Part shown: in pieces, positions 22,820 to 32,398 of the stretch
Layout: the number at the start of each line of letters is the position of its first letter
Position numbering within the stretch: the first letter of the stretch is position 1
Source of the DNA: Bacteroides_E sp964528875
GTDB lineage: Bacteria > Bacteroidota > Bacteroidia > Bacteroidales > Bacteroidaceae
DNA: 64,000 nucleotides
Reading direction: 5' to 3'
Assembly (NCBI GenBank): GCA_964528875.1
Contig: CAZGUI010000009.1
Location: 10,091-74,090, forward strand
Notes under the pieces: model-generated
Databases searched by the model: none
The model's input: the letters and a program-made list of their open reading frames with translations, nothing else
Told to the model about the DNA's origin: nothing
Program-made: the position numbers and the translations under genes

Positions 22820-25363
22820 TTATTCTTGTTCTATGTTATTATTTTCTAATAAGTCGGTATTATTTTCTGATATACCTTCTTCATCTTCATCCAGAATAAC
22901 TCCTTCAATTTCTAACTTTGCTGAAGTTACCTTACATACAGAACCAATTTGATCGTTATGACGCTCTAAATCAATTAAACGAACACCCTGAGTTGCACGA
23001 CCCATAACACGAACATTTTCAACGTTTAAGCGAATAGTAATACCCGATTTATTAATAATCATCAAATCATGATTGTCATTAACTGATTTAATGGCAACAA
23101 CCTTACCTGTTTTTTCGGTAATGTTCATTGTTATTACTCCTTTACCTCCACGATTGGTTTTTCTATAATCTTCAATATCAGTTCGCTTACCGTATCCATT
23201 CTCAGAAACCACCATGATAGTCTCTTTTTGAACATCTTTGATACAAACCATACCAATAATTTCATCCATTCCGTCTTTGTCGAGCCTCATACCAATTACC
23301 CCGGTAGCAACACGCCCCATGGGACGAACAGTGCTTTCATTGAAACGAATAGCTCTACCGTTACGGTTTGCCATAATGATTTCATTAGTACCATTGGTCA
23401 TACGCACCTCTATTACTCTATCATCTTCACGAACATTTATGGCATTTACTCCATTAACACGTGGACGAGAATATTGCTCAAGTAACGTTTTCTTTATAAT
23501 ACCTTGCTTAGTACAGAATATAACATAATGACTGTTGATAAATTCTTCATCAGCAAGATTTTTTACTCGTAAGTAGGCCGTTACCGCATCGTCCGCGTCT
23601 ATATTCAATAGATTTTGAATCGCTCTTCCTTTTGAAGTCTTAGAGCCTTCAGGTATTTCATACACCTTTAACCAATAACACTTACCCTTTTGAGTAAAGA
23701 ACATCATTGTGTTATGCATAGTTGCAGGATAAATATGTTCCACGAAATCTTCGTCACGAATATCACTACCTCTAGCTCCAACACCACCTCGATTTTGAGC
23801 ATGGAATTCAGTCAATGGTGTACGCTTAACATATCCCATATGTGAAATAGTAATAATCATAGGATCATCTGCATAGAAATCTTCCGGATTAAACTCCTCT
23901 GAAGAGTAAACGATTTCTGAACGACGCTCATCACCATATTTATTTTTAATCTCTACCAATTCATCATTGATAACACCACGACAAACCTCTTCATCAGAAA
24001 GAATTGTTTCATAATAAGCTATTTGCTTCATTATCTCATCATATTCTGCATGAAGTTGATCTTGCATCAAACCGGTTAACTGACGCAGACGCATTTCAAC
24101 AATAGCACGTGCTTGAATTTCAGTTAATTCAAAGCGCTTTATTAAGTTTTCTATGGCTTCGTTTGGAGTTTTAGCTGCACGGATAATTTTAATTACCTCA
24201 TCAATATTATCAGAAGCAATTATTAACCCCTCTAATATATGTGCACGCTCTCTGGCTTTACGTAAATCATATTCGGTTCTACGGGTTACAACCTCTTTAC
24301 GATGATCTACAAAGTTTTGAATTAAATCCAATAAATTCAATGTTCTTGGACGACCATTAACAAGAGCCACATTATTCACACTAAATGAAGACTGTAAAGC
24401 CGTCATTTTATATAGTTTATTTAAAACTACATTGGCGTTGGCATCTCTACGAATATCAACTACAATACGCATCCCCTCACGGTCGGATTCATCGTTAATA
24501 TTGCTAATGCCTGTTATTCTCTTCTCGGTTGCTAAATCAGCAATGTGTTTTATCAAGTCAGACTTATTCACATTGTATGGAATTTCTGAAACCACAATAC
24601 GCTCGTGATTATTTTCCACTTCAATCTCAGCACGAGCACGCATAACTACTCGTCCTCTTCCGGAACGAAAAGCTTCTTGTACGCCACTTATTCCATAAAT
24701 AAAACCACCTGTTGGAAAATCGGGCGCTTTTACATAATCCATCAATCCTTCAACATCAATAGAATTATCTTGATTAAAAGCGATACAAGCATCTATTACC
24801 TCAGTTAAATTATGAGGAGCCATATTAGTTGCCATACCAACAGCAATGCCTGAAGCTCCATTTACTAATAGATTAGGGATTCTGGTGGGTAGAACAGTTG
24901 GTTCTTTTAAAGTGTTGTCAAAGTTAGGAGTAAAATCAACAGTCTCTTTGTGGAGATCCTGCATCATCTCTTCACCCATTTTATTCAGCCTAGCCTCTGT
25001 ATAACGCATAGCTGCCGGACTATCACCATCAACAGAACCAAAGTTTCCTTGTCCATCAACTAGAGGATAACGCATAGACCAATCTTGAGCCATACGCACC
25101 ATAGCTAAATATACAGAAAAGTCACCATGAGGATGATATTTACCCATTACATCACCGACAACTCTAGCTGATTTTTTATAAGGTTTATCTGAAGTATTCC
25201 CCAGTTCAATCATTCCATACAATATTCTACGATGAACGGGTTTAAATCCATCTCTAACATCAGGAAGAGCACGAGAAACAATAACTGACATTGAATAATC
25301 AATGTACGATGACTTCATTTCTTCCTCGATATTAATCTTTATAATTCTATCTTGTTCAAGCAT
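22820..25363 (-). CDS. gyrA: DNA gyrase subunit A
   Basis: 847 residues. Type II topoisomerase: N-terminal motif DYSMSVIVSRALPDVRDGF, active-site Tyr121 in AAMRYTEAR, and the C-terminal beta-pinwheel repeats with a GyrA box-like segment (RGGKGV). The quinolone-resistance region reads HPHGDFSVYLAMVRM: residue 82 (codon 25118-25120, TTT) is Phe and residue 86 is Leu, where Escherichia coli has Ser83 and Asp87. The acidic C-terminal tail (EDEEGISENNTDLLE) is usual. Confidence 0.97.
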   Translation of the reverse strand: MLEQDRIIKINIEEEMKSSYIDYSMSVIVSRALPDVRDGFKPVHRRILYGMIELGNTSDKPYKKSARVVGDVMGKYHPHGDFSVYLAMVRMAQDWSMRYPLVDGQGNFGSVDGDSPAAMRYTEARLNKMGEEMMQDLHKETVDFTPNFDNTLKEPTVLPTRIPNLLVNGASGIAVGMATNMAPHNLTEVIDACIAFNQDNSIDVEGLMDYVKAPDFPTGGFIYGISGVQEAFRSGRGRVVMRARAEIEVENNHERIVVSEIPYNVNKSDLIKHIADLATEKRITGISNINDESDREGMRIVVDIRRDANANVVLNKLYKMTALQSSFSVNNVALVNGRPRTLNLLDLIQNFVDHRKEVVTRRTEYDLRKARERAHILEGLIIASDNIDEVIKIIRAAKTPNEAIENLIKRFELTEIQARAIVEMRLRQLTGLMQDQLHAEYDEIMKQIAYYETILSDEEVCRGVINDELVEIKNKYGDERRSEIVYSSEEFNPEDFYADDPMIITISHMGYVKRTPLTEFHAQNRGGVGARGSDIRDEDFVEHIYPATMHNTMMFFTQKGKCYWLKVYEIPEGSKTSKGRAIQNLLNIDADDAVTAYLRVKNLADEEFINSHYVIFCTKQGIIKKTLLEQYSRPRVNGVNAINVREDDRVIEVRMTNGTNEIIMANRNGRAIRFNESTVRPMGRVATGVIGMRLDKDGMDEIIGMVCIKDVQKETIMVVSENGYGKRTDIEDYRKTNRGGKGVITMNITEKTGKVVAIKSVNDNHDLMIINKSGITIRLNVENVRVMGRATQGVRLIDLERHNDQIGSVCKVTSAKLEIEGVILDEDEEGISENNTDLLENNNIEQE

Positions 25364-25408
25364 TTAATTGATTAAATTAATTACAATTTTCACGTTATTT
25401 ATAGGAAG

Positions 25409-25438
25409 CTAAATTACTACATTCTTATGACATACAAA
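25409..25438 (-). promoter_or_regulatory. Candidate gyrA promoter
   Basis: On the minus strand TTTG (25435-25438) and TAATTTAG (25409-25416; one mismatch to TAnnTTTG) are 18 nt apart, and the -7 box lies about 46 nt upstream of the gyrA ATG. Confidence 0.45.
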
Positions 25439-25569
25439 AGTTTTAATTAAGAAACCTTGAGCTGCACAGTCTGTTAGAAAAGGGATTACATGTGCGATTT
25501 ATGACGAAAAGAAACACCTTTATTATATAAAAACAACCCCCTACTCAAACAGTGTAAAAAGAGGTTTTT

Positions 25570-25650
25570 GTCGGTCTAGGACTGAAGGGGTGTCGGTCTA
25601 GGACCGAAGGGTGTTCAGTCCTAGACCGAAGGCCATTATCACCTAGACCC
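25570..25650. repeat. Interspersed hairpin repeat, copy 2
   Basis: A 60-nt core (25570-25629) is identical to 14755-14814 of copy 1: two direct CGGTCTAGGAC arms and one inverted arm. The fourth arm is degraded (CACCTAGACCC, 25640-25650). It sits in the divergent gyrA/clpC spacer, so it is not simply a terminator. Confidence 0.85.
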
Positions 25651-25926
25651 TTAAAAATTATATTAAAATGAATCCTCCTACTTTCATATTCTTCAACCTG
25701 AATACAAATGACAATTAAACCAAAAAACAGTATTTATTTCCACTTCTTTTTTTCTTCTTATTGTTTTTTTTGTATCTTAAATAAAAGAAGAGCAAACGAT
25801 TCAACTAAAAAACATTGAAGAGTAGTTTATAAACAAAGAACAGTTTAATGGCACAGTATTTGCTACATAACTTATTAAGAGATTATAAATTAAATTAAAC
25901 GTAAATCAAGATAGTATAGATTATAT

Positions 25927-25953
25927 TATCTTTGCCTTATTTATTAAGGAGGA
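25927..25953 (+). promoter_or_regulatory. clpC -7 element and unusual Shine-Dalgarno
   Basis: -7 TATCTTTG (25927-25934, exact). AAGGAGGA (25946-25953) lies 6 nt before the ATG and is a near-perfect Shine-Dalgarno, unusual in Bacteroidetes, where most genes lack one. Confidence 0.6.
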
Positions 25954-25959
25954 GAAATT

Positions 25960-28509
25960 ATGAACAATCATTTTTCACAGAATGTTTCCGAGATCATTGC
26001 TTACAGCAAAGAGGAGGCCAATCGTCTTAAGAACGATTTCATTGGCCCGGAACACTTATTGCTTGGATTGATTCGATATGGCCAAGGAAAGGCTATTGAT
26101 ATATTAATGGAGTTAAATATAAATTTAATTGACATAAAAAACAAAACCGAGAAACAGTTAAAAGGTTTCTCTAATGAGATGTTACTTCCAAACGCTAACA
26201 TTGCCATATCGGAAACTTCAGCACAAGTTTTAAAAATGTCTTTACTTGAAGCCAGAAAACTTCACAGTGATGAAGCAGATTCTGAGCACTTATTACTCGC
26301 TTTATTAAAGGATGACACCAATAATGCTGCAGCTTTACTTGAAGAAGATGATGTTAACTATAAAAAAGTATATGAACTTTTATCATTGAAGCAAGACCTT
26401 GACTCAACGAAGAGTTTCTTAGAGGACGATGAAGATGACGAAGAAGAGGAGGATGACGATTTGTCTTTCCTTTCTGATAGTTCAAAAGAGAGTACTTCTA
26501 AGTCAAAAACAGCAACCCAAAAACCAACTAACGACACACCTGTGCTGGATAACTTTGGGTTAGATATGACTCGTGCTGCCGAAGAGGGAAAATTAGACCC
26601 TGTTATAGGTAGACAAAAAGAGATTGAGCGAATTGCACAAATATTGAGTCGCCGAAAAAAGAATAATCCGGTACTCATTGGGGAGCCGGGAGTTGGAAAA
26701 TCTGCTATCGTAGAAGGTTTAGCTTTACGAATAGCTCAGAAAAAAGTATCTCGTGTTCTATTTGACAAACGGGTTATATCTTTGGATATGGCTTCTGTTG
26801 TTGCAGGAACCAAGTACAGAGGACAATTTGAAGAACGAATTCGATCCATATTGAATGAACTTAGAGAAAATCCACAGGTTATTCTTTTCATTGATGAGTT
26901 ACATACAATTGTTGGAGCCGGATCAGCAGCCGGTTCAATGGATGCAGCCAATATGCTTAAACCGGCTTTAGCTCGTGGTGAAATTCAATGTATTGGAGCA
27001 ACTACATTAGATGAGTACAGAAATCACATTGAAAAAGATGGAGCCTTAGAAAGACGATTCCAAAAAGTGATAGTTGAAGAAACCACTCTTGAAGAAACAT
27101 TAGAAATTCTAAGAAACATCAAGGATAAATACGAAGATCATCACAATGTAACATATACCGACAAAGCTATTGAAGCTTGTGTTAAGTTAACAGATCGTTA
27201 CATTACTGATCGGAATTTCCCCGACAAAGCCATTGATGCTTTAGACGAAGTAGGCTCTAGAGTTCACTTAACCAATATAACTGTTCCTAAGGAGATAGAA
27301 GAGAAGGAAAAGGATATTGAGGAAACAAAAGAGAATAAAATTGAAGCTGTAAAACGTCAAAACTATGAATTGGCAGCTAATTATCGCGACCAGGAAAAGA
27401 AACTTATAGATCAATTGGAATCTATGAAAGCTAAATGGGAAGCGGAGTTAAAGGAAAACCGTGAAACCGTTGATGAAGAAGAGGTGGCAAATGTGGTGTC
27501 AATGATGTCAGGAGTACCTGTTCAGCGTATTGCACAAGCTGAAGGTGTACGATTAGCCGGCATGAAAGAAAAGCTAAAATCAACAGTTATAGCTCAAGAT
27601 GATGCAATAGATAAAATAGCCCAAGCCATACTGAGAAGCCGTGTAGGATTAAAAGACCCTAACCGTCCGATAGGTACATTTATGTTATTAGGTCCTACAG
27701 GAGTTGGTAAAACTTATTTAGCTAAAGAATTGGCTAAATATATGTTTGGCTCATCGGATGCATTAATCCGAATTGATATGAGTGAATATATGGAGAAATT
27801 CACAGTATCCAGATTAGTTGGAGCACCTCCCGGATATGTAGGATATGAGGAAGGTGGTCAGCTGACTGAACAGGTACGCAGAAGACCTTATTCCATTATC
27901 TTACTTGATGAGATAGAAAAAGCTCATGCTGATGTATTCAACATATTACTACAAGTAATGGATGAGGGTAGATTAACAGATAGTAATGGTCGCGTTGTAG
28001 ATTTCAAAAATACGGTGGTTATCATGACCTCTAATGTAGGTAGCCGAAGATTAAAAGATTTTGGCACCGGTGTTGGATTTACTAGCCAAGCTAATCTATC
28101 AGATAAAAACTTTGCCAGAGGTGTAATAAAGAAAGCATTAAATCGCTCTTTCTCTCCGGAGTTTATCAACAGACTGGATGAAATAATATTCTTCGATACA
28201 CTCTCACTAGATGCTATCAAGACAATTATCAACTTAGAGCTAGACAAGCTTTACAAACGTATAAATACACTAGGTTTTATAGTTGAGTTAGATGATCAAG
28301 CTAAAGACTTTATTGCCACTAAAGGATATGACTCTCAATACGGAGCTAGACCATTAAAAAGGGCCATCCAAAACTATGTTGAAGACCCATTGGCAGAAAT
28401 GTTAATATCTTCAAAAATAGAAGAAGGAACAATCATTGAGGGTAGCCTCAACCAAGAACAAGAAACTATTGTGTTCAACATCAAAGAAAAAGAAGAAGTA
28501 AAAAAATAA
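25960..28509 (+). CDS. clpC: ClpC: Clp protease ATP-binding subunit
   Basis: 849 residues. Two Clp_N repeats (1-150), an acidic linker rich in Asp/Glu around residues 150-170, AAA+ domain 1 (Walker A GEPGVGKS, Walker B VILFIDELHT), a UVR-type segment (VKRQNYELAANYRDQEKKL) that marks ClpC rather than ClpB, and AAA+ domain 2 (GPTGVGKTYLAKEL, LLDEIEKAH). It unfolds proteins for ClpP and handles stress-damaged substrates. Strong SD and promoter suggest high expression. Confidence 0.92.
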   Translation: MNNHFSQNVSEIIAYSKEEANRLKNDFIGPEHLLLGLIRYGQGKAIDILMELNINLIDIKNKTEKQLKGFSNEMLLPNANIAISETSAQVLKMSLLEARKLHSDEADSEHLLLALLKDDTNNAAALLEEDDVNYKKVYELLSLKQDLDSTKSFLEDDEDDEEEEDDDLSFLSDSSKESTSKSKTATQKPTNDTPVLDNFGLDMTRAAEEGKLDPVIGRQKEIERIAQILSRRKKNNPVLIGEPGVGKSAIVEGLALRIAQKKVSRVLFDKRVISLDMASVVAGTKYRGQFEERIRSILNELRENPQVILFIDELHTIVGAGSAAGSMDAANMLKPALARGEIQCIGATTLDEYRNHIEKDGALERRFQKVIVEETTLEETLEILRNIKDKYEDHHNVTYTDKAIEACVKLTDRYITDRNFPDKAIDALDEVGSRVHLTNITVPKEIEEKEKDIEETKENKIEAVKRQNYELAANYRDQEKKLIDQLESMKAKWEAELKENRETVDEEEVANVVSMMSGVPVQRIAQAEGVRLAGMKEKLKSTVIAQDDAIDKIAQAILRSRVGLKDPNRPIGTFMLLGPTGVGKTYLAKELAKYMFGSSDALIRIDMSEYMEKFTVSRLVGAPPGYVGYEEGGQLTEQVRRRPYSIILLDEIEKAHADVFNILLQVMDEGRLTDSNGRVVDFKNTVVIMTSNVGSRRLKDFGTGVGFTSQANLSDKNFARGVIKKALNRSFSPEFINRLDEIIFFDTLSLDAIKTIINLELDKLYKRINTLGFIVELDDQAKDFIATKGYDSQYGARPLKRAIQNYVEDPLAEMLISSKIEEGTIIEGSLNQEQETIVFNIKEKEEVKK

Positions 28510-28540
28510 AACTTCCTAGAGAACCAATAGGAAATAAGAC

Positions 28541-28576
28541 AAAATGTCAGCTTTTACTAGCTGGCATTTTTTTTGC
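28541..28576 (+). terminator. Terminator of clpC
   Basis: AAAATGTCAGC pairs with GCTGGCATTTT (one G-T), with an 8-nt loop and a run of Ts ending near 28574. Confidence 0.8.
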
Positions 28577-28627
28577 AATCAATCTAAATAGAATAAAAAT
28601 ATTAATGACTTTTAAAATAACAATAGT

Positions 28628-30679
28628 ATGAGAAAAGGGAATATTGGAGTAACTACGGAAAACATTTTTCCAATCATAAAGAAATTTCTTTATAGTGATC
28701 ATGAAATATTCTTAAGAGAATTAGTTTCTAATGCGGTAGATGCCACCCAAAAACTTAAAACACTTTCTTCTATAGGTGAATTTAAAGGAGAACTAGGAGA
28801 TTTAACAGTACATATCTCTTTAGATAAAGAAAAAGGGACTTTAACTATTTCCGATCGTGGTATTGGCTTAACTGATGAAGAGATAGATAAATACATCAAC
28901 CAAATTGCTTTTTCCGGCGCGAATGATTTCCTTGAAAAGTATAAAGATGACGCTAATGCCATAATTGGTCATTTTGGTTTAGGCTTTTACTCAGCCTTTA
29001 TGGTTTCTAATAAAGTTGAGATTATATCAAAATCGCACAAAGAAAACACAGAAGCTGTAAAATGGAGTTGTGATGGCAGTCCAGAGTTTACCATGGAAAA
29101 GACAGAAAAGGAAGATCGTGGGACTGATATCATACTATACATTGATGAAGAATCAAAAGAGTTTTTAGAAGAACCTCGCATACAAACCTTGCTAAATAAA
29201 TACGCTAAATTCTTACCTGTTCCAATTGCTTTTGGTAAGAAAAAAGAGTGGAAAGAAGGAAAAGAAATAGAAACGGATGAAGACTTAATCATTAACAATA
29301 CTACACCTCTTTGGACTCGCCAACCCAGTGAGTTAAAGGATGAAGATTATGTTGACTTCTATAGAACGCTCTACCCTATGTCCGATGAACCTTTATTCTG
29401 GATTCATCTGAATGTAGATTATCCATTCAATCTAACAGGTATTCTTTATTTTCCGAAAGTTAAAAGCAATATAGAACTAAACAGAAATAAAATTCAATTA
29501 TACAGCAATCAAGTATTCATTACAGATTCTGTTGAAAACATTGTTCCCGATTTCCTTACATTACTTCATGGAGTTATTGATTCTCCGGATATTCCTTTAA
29601 ACGTTTCACGTTCTTATTTACAAAGTGATGCCAACGTAAAAAAGATTTCTACATACATCACAAAAAAAGTAGCCGACCGTTTATTCTCTATATTCAAAGA
29701 TGATAGGAAAGACTTTGAAAGCAAATGGGATAGTGTTAAGATCTTTATTAATTACGGAATACTTACTGAAGAGGACTTTTACGAAAGAGCTAAAAAATTC
29801 TCTCTTCTTACAGATACAGATGGCAAACACTTCACTTTTGATGAATACCAAGAACTAATCAAAGAAGGACAAACTGATAAAGAGGATAATTTAATCTATC
29901 TGTACAGCACCAATAAAGAAGAGCAATTCAGCTACATTGAATCTGCTAAAAAGAAAGGATACAATGTACTCTTAATGAATGGACAATTAGATATTGCTGT
30001 GGTTGGCTTACTGGAACAGAAATTTGAAAAATCCAGATTCACTCGTGTAGATAGTGATGTGATTGACAATTTAATTGTAAAAGAAGACAGCACTAAAGAA
30101 ATTCTTCCGGCACAACAGCAGGATTTATTATCAAACAGTTTCAAAAGTCAACTTCCCGCCATGGAGAAAAAAGAATTCCATGTGCAAATTCAATCTTTAG
30201 GTGAAGATGAAAATCCTGTAATCATTACTCAAAGTGAATATATGAGAAGAATGAAGGACATGGCAGACATCCAAGCAGGAATGAATTTTTATGGTGAAAT
30301 GCCCGACATGTTTACTATGGTACTTAATAGCGATCATAAATTAATTAAGTCTATTCTTACTGAAGGAGAAAAAGCTTGCGAAGAAGAAGTTGAGCCTATT
30401 CAAAAGGAGATTAATAACATTCAGAAAGAGCAAGAGGACATCAATACCAAGAATAAAGATTTGAAACCTGAGGATGTACCAACAAAAGACAAAGATCGTA
30501 TTCAAGAACTTGATAAACAATGGGGTGAGCTTAAAGAGAAAAAAGAGACTGCTTATGCGAGTTTCGCTAAAGACAATAAGATTATTCATCAACTAATTGA
30601 TTTAGCGCTACTTCAAAACAACATGTTAAGTGGTCAAGGTTTAACTAATTTTGTAAAACGTAGCATCGATTTAATTTAA
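28628..30679 (+). CDS. htpG: HtpG, Hsp90-family chaperone
   Basis: 683 residues. GHKL ATPase motifs: ELVSNAVDA (Mg-binding Asn), DRGIGLT, IGHFGLGFYSAFMVS; middle domain with NVSRSYLQ. Longer than Escherichia coli HtpG (624) because of a charged helical insertion near the C-terminus (EPIQKEINNIQKEQEDINTK, about residues 590-640), common in Bacteroidetes. It follows clpC with a terminator between them, so it may be a separate stress gene. Confidence 0.95.
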   Translation: MRKGNIGVTTENIFPIIKKFLYSDHEIFLRELVSNAVDATQKLKTLSSIGEFKGELGDLTVHISLDKEKGTLTISDRGIGLTDEEIDKYINQIAFSGANDFLEKYKDDANAIIGHFGLGFYSAFMVSNKVEIISKSHKENTEAVKWSCDGSPEFTMEKTEKEDRGTDIILYIDEESKEFLEEPRIQTLLNKYAKFLPVPIAFGKKKEWKEGKEIETDEDLIINNTTPLWTRQPSELKDEDYVDFYRTLYPMSDEPLFWIHLNVDYPFNLTGILYFPKVKSNIELNRNKIQLYSNQVFITDSVENIVPDFLTLLHGVIDSPDIPLNVSRSYLQSDANVKKISTYITKKVADRLFSIFKDDRKDFESKWDSVKIFINYGILTEEDFYERAKKFSLLTDTDGKHFTFDEYQELIKEGQTDKEDNLIYLYSTNKEEQFSYIESAKKKGYNVLLMNGQLDIAVVGLLEQKFEKSRFTRVDSDVIDNLIVKEDSTKEILPAQQQDLLSNSFKSQLPAMEKKEFHVQIQSLGEDENPVIITQSEYMRRMKDMADIQAGMNFYGEMPDMFTMVLNSDHKLIKSILTEGEKACEEEVEPIQKEINNIQKEQEDINTKNKDLKPEDVPTKDKDRIQELDKQWGELKEKKETAYASFAKDNKIIHQLIDLALLQNNMLSGQGLTNFVKRSIDLI

Positions 30680-30712
30680 GTGTTAGAATAGAAAAATAAG
30701 GATTACAGAAAA

Positions 30713-30750
30713 AAGGGTTGAATATCTACAGATGATGTTCAACCCTTGTC
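30713..30750 (+). terminator. Terminator of htpG
   Basis: 10-bp stem AAGGGTTGAA/TTCAACCCTT (30713-30722 with 30738-30747) with a 15-nt loop; the T-rich tail is short. Confidence 0.55.
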
Positions 30751-30864
30751 TATTTTGATTACTTAAACAATTCACAGATAAACAGACTCAATATATAACA
30801 AAATTATTAATATGTCTCTTTAACATTCATCTGGCAATTTACTTCTGATCATTTTAGTAATATT

Positions 30865-32370
30865 TTATAAGTTAATACTATTCAGCATATCCAGTTTACC
30901 TTCATTGATTAATTTCAGTATCAATTCGCCAAATAAAGAATTTTGCCATGCAAACCATTCACGAGTATATTTGCTAGGATCATCTTTATAAAAAGATTCG
31001 TGTATGAATCCAGTTTCATTATCAGTGATTAGCAACATTTCAATACAATTTTTAATCTCTTGATCATCTTGGCTGGTAAATGCTCTCATCATGATACTCA
31101 TAGGCCAAATCATATGCAGACTAACACGTGAAACATGAGGTCCTCCAATCCCTTCTCCTGCACTACCTTTAAAAAAGTAAGGATTATCTTCACTCCATAC
31201 AAAGCGACGAGTATTTTGATAGATAGGATCATTTATATCCACATCACCCAAATATGGCATCGCCAATAAACTTGGCACATTGGCATCATCCATCAAGTTA
31301 GCACTACCATATCCATCAACCTCAAATGCGTAGATTGTACCATATTTAGGATGATTAACAGTCGCATACTTCTTCAAGGCTGTCTCTACTTCTTCCGCCA
31401 AACCTAAGCACTCTTTCGATAAAGCAACCTCTTTATTAACTTCGGTAAGTATCTCAGCAGCTTTTCGGAGCGAACTGACAATAAAAAAATTAGAAGGAAC
31501 GAGAAATTGAAATATAGTAGCATCATCCGAAGGGCGAAATGCAGAACAAACTAAACCTACAGGTTTTACCGGATTACCCCAACCATCATTTGTTAAAGTT
31601 TCGGTTGCTGATTCATCGACTCGTTGAAACTTATAAGGTCCTAGATCGTTTTTTCGTTGTTGTTCCTTAAATGTTTTGAGAATATTAGATATTGCCTCTA
31701 TCCATATTTCGTCAAAAATAGAGGAATCACCCGTCGTTATCCAATAGTGATAAGCCAATCGAAGAGGATAGCATAATGAGTCTATTTCCCATTTACGCTC
31801 ATGTAGTTCAGGTTTCATTTCTGTCATATCAGACTGCCAATATCTGTCTGGATCTGGATCTTGAGGGTCAAGAAATGCATTTGCATAAGGATCGATATTA
31901 ATACATTTGAATTGACGGCGTATTACACCAGCAAGCATAGCTTTCAATTTCACATCTTTATTGGCCAGTTGTATATATGGCCAAACCTGAGCACTAGAGT
32001 CACGTAACCACATAGCATGAATATCACCGGTGTAAATTACAGTATCATCTTTTCCATCCATCTTTCTATGTCGAACAGTTGTATCCAGTGTGTTCGGAAA
32101 GCAGTTCTCAAACATCCATGCTAATTTTTTATTTTTCAATAGCCTTTTAACTTTTATAATTTCTGCATCAATAGCTTTCGAATGGAATAATCGTTTGCTG
32201 ACCTCAGGACGATTCGTTTTACTGTAATTTGCCTTCGGTACCACTTGAGTATTATCTTTATTCAAACTATAGTTTTCACTAAAGTTAGTTACTGTAAAAG
32301 CTCTTGCTTTATTGCAATTCAAGATAAATATAACAGTAATAAAACTTATACTTAATAATTTCAATTTCAT
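30865..32370 (-). CDS. GH125 exo-alpha-1,6-mannosidase (PUL, last gene)
   Basis: 501 residues, with a signal-peptide-like N-terminus (MKLKLLSISFITVIFILNC). The family pattern is clear: AWMFENCFPNTLDTTVRH, TGDIHAMWLRDSSAQVWPY, YWQSDMTEMKPELHERKWEID, and GEGIGGPHVSR near the end. GH125 enzymes remove terminal alpha-1,6-linked mannose, as in the BT3781-type enzymes of mannan and N-glycan loci. It is the promoter-distal member of the PUL, 28 nt after the GH2 stop. Confidence 0.85.
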   Translation of the reverse strand: MKLKLLSISFITVIFILNCNKARAFTVTNFSENYSLNKDNTQVVPKANYSKTNRPEVSKRLFHSKAIDAEIIKVKRLLKNKKLAWMFENCFPNTLDTTVRHRKMDGKDDTVIYTGDIHAMWLRDSSAQVWPYIQLANKDVKLKAMLAGVIRRQFKCINIDPYANAFLDPQDPDPDRYWQSDMTEMKPELHERKWEIDSLCYPLRLAYHYWITTGDSSIFDEIWIEAISNILKTFKEQQRKNDLGPYKFQRVDESATETLTNDGWGNPVKPVGLVCSAFRPSDDATIFQFLVPSNFFIVSSLRKAAEILTEVNKEVALSKECLGLAEEVETALKKYATVNHPKYGTIYAFEVDGYGSANLMDDANVPSLLAMPYLGDVDINDPIYQNTRRFVWSEDNPYFFKGSAGEGIGGPHVSRVSLHMIWPMSIMMRAFTSQDDQEIKNCIEMLLITDNETGFIHESFYKDDPSKYTREWFAWQNSLFGELILKLINEGKLDMLNSINL

Positions 32371-32398
32371 ATACTATTTTTTGAGTTTAAACTTTTAA

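Larger units (their letters stand above)
25364..25959. other. Divergent gyrA/clpC intergenic region
   Basis: Gene-free 596 nt. It holds the gyrA promoter (25409-25438, minus), repeat copy 2 (25570-25650) and the clpC promoter and RBS (25927-25953). The remaining stretches (about 25445-25565 and 25655-25920) are AT-rich with no ORF or obvious structure. Confidence 0.7.

Noticed and set aside
22820..25363. Several plus-strand reading frames inside gyrA
   Set aside because: They are antisense shadows without promoters or family matches; gyrA is complete.
31639..31647. A further copy of the interspersed repeat (GGTCCTAGA) in the GH125 gene
   Set aside because: Only nine bases within a conserved coding segment; no second arm nearby.
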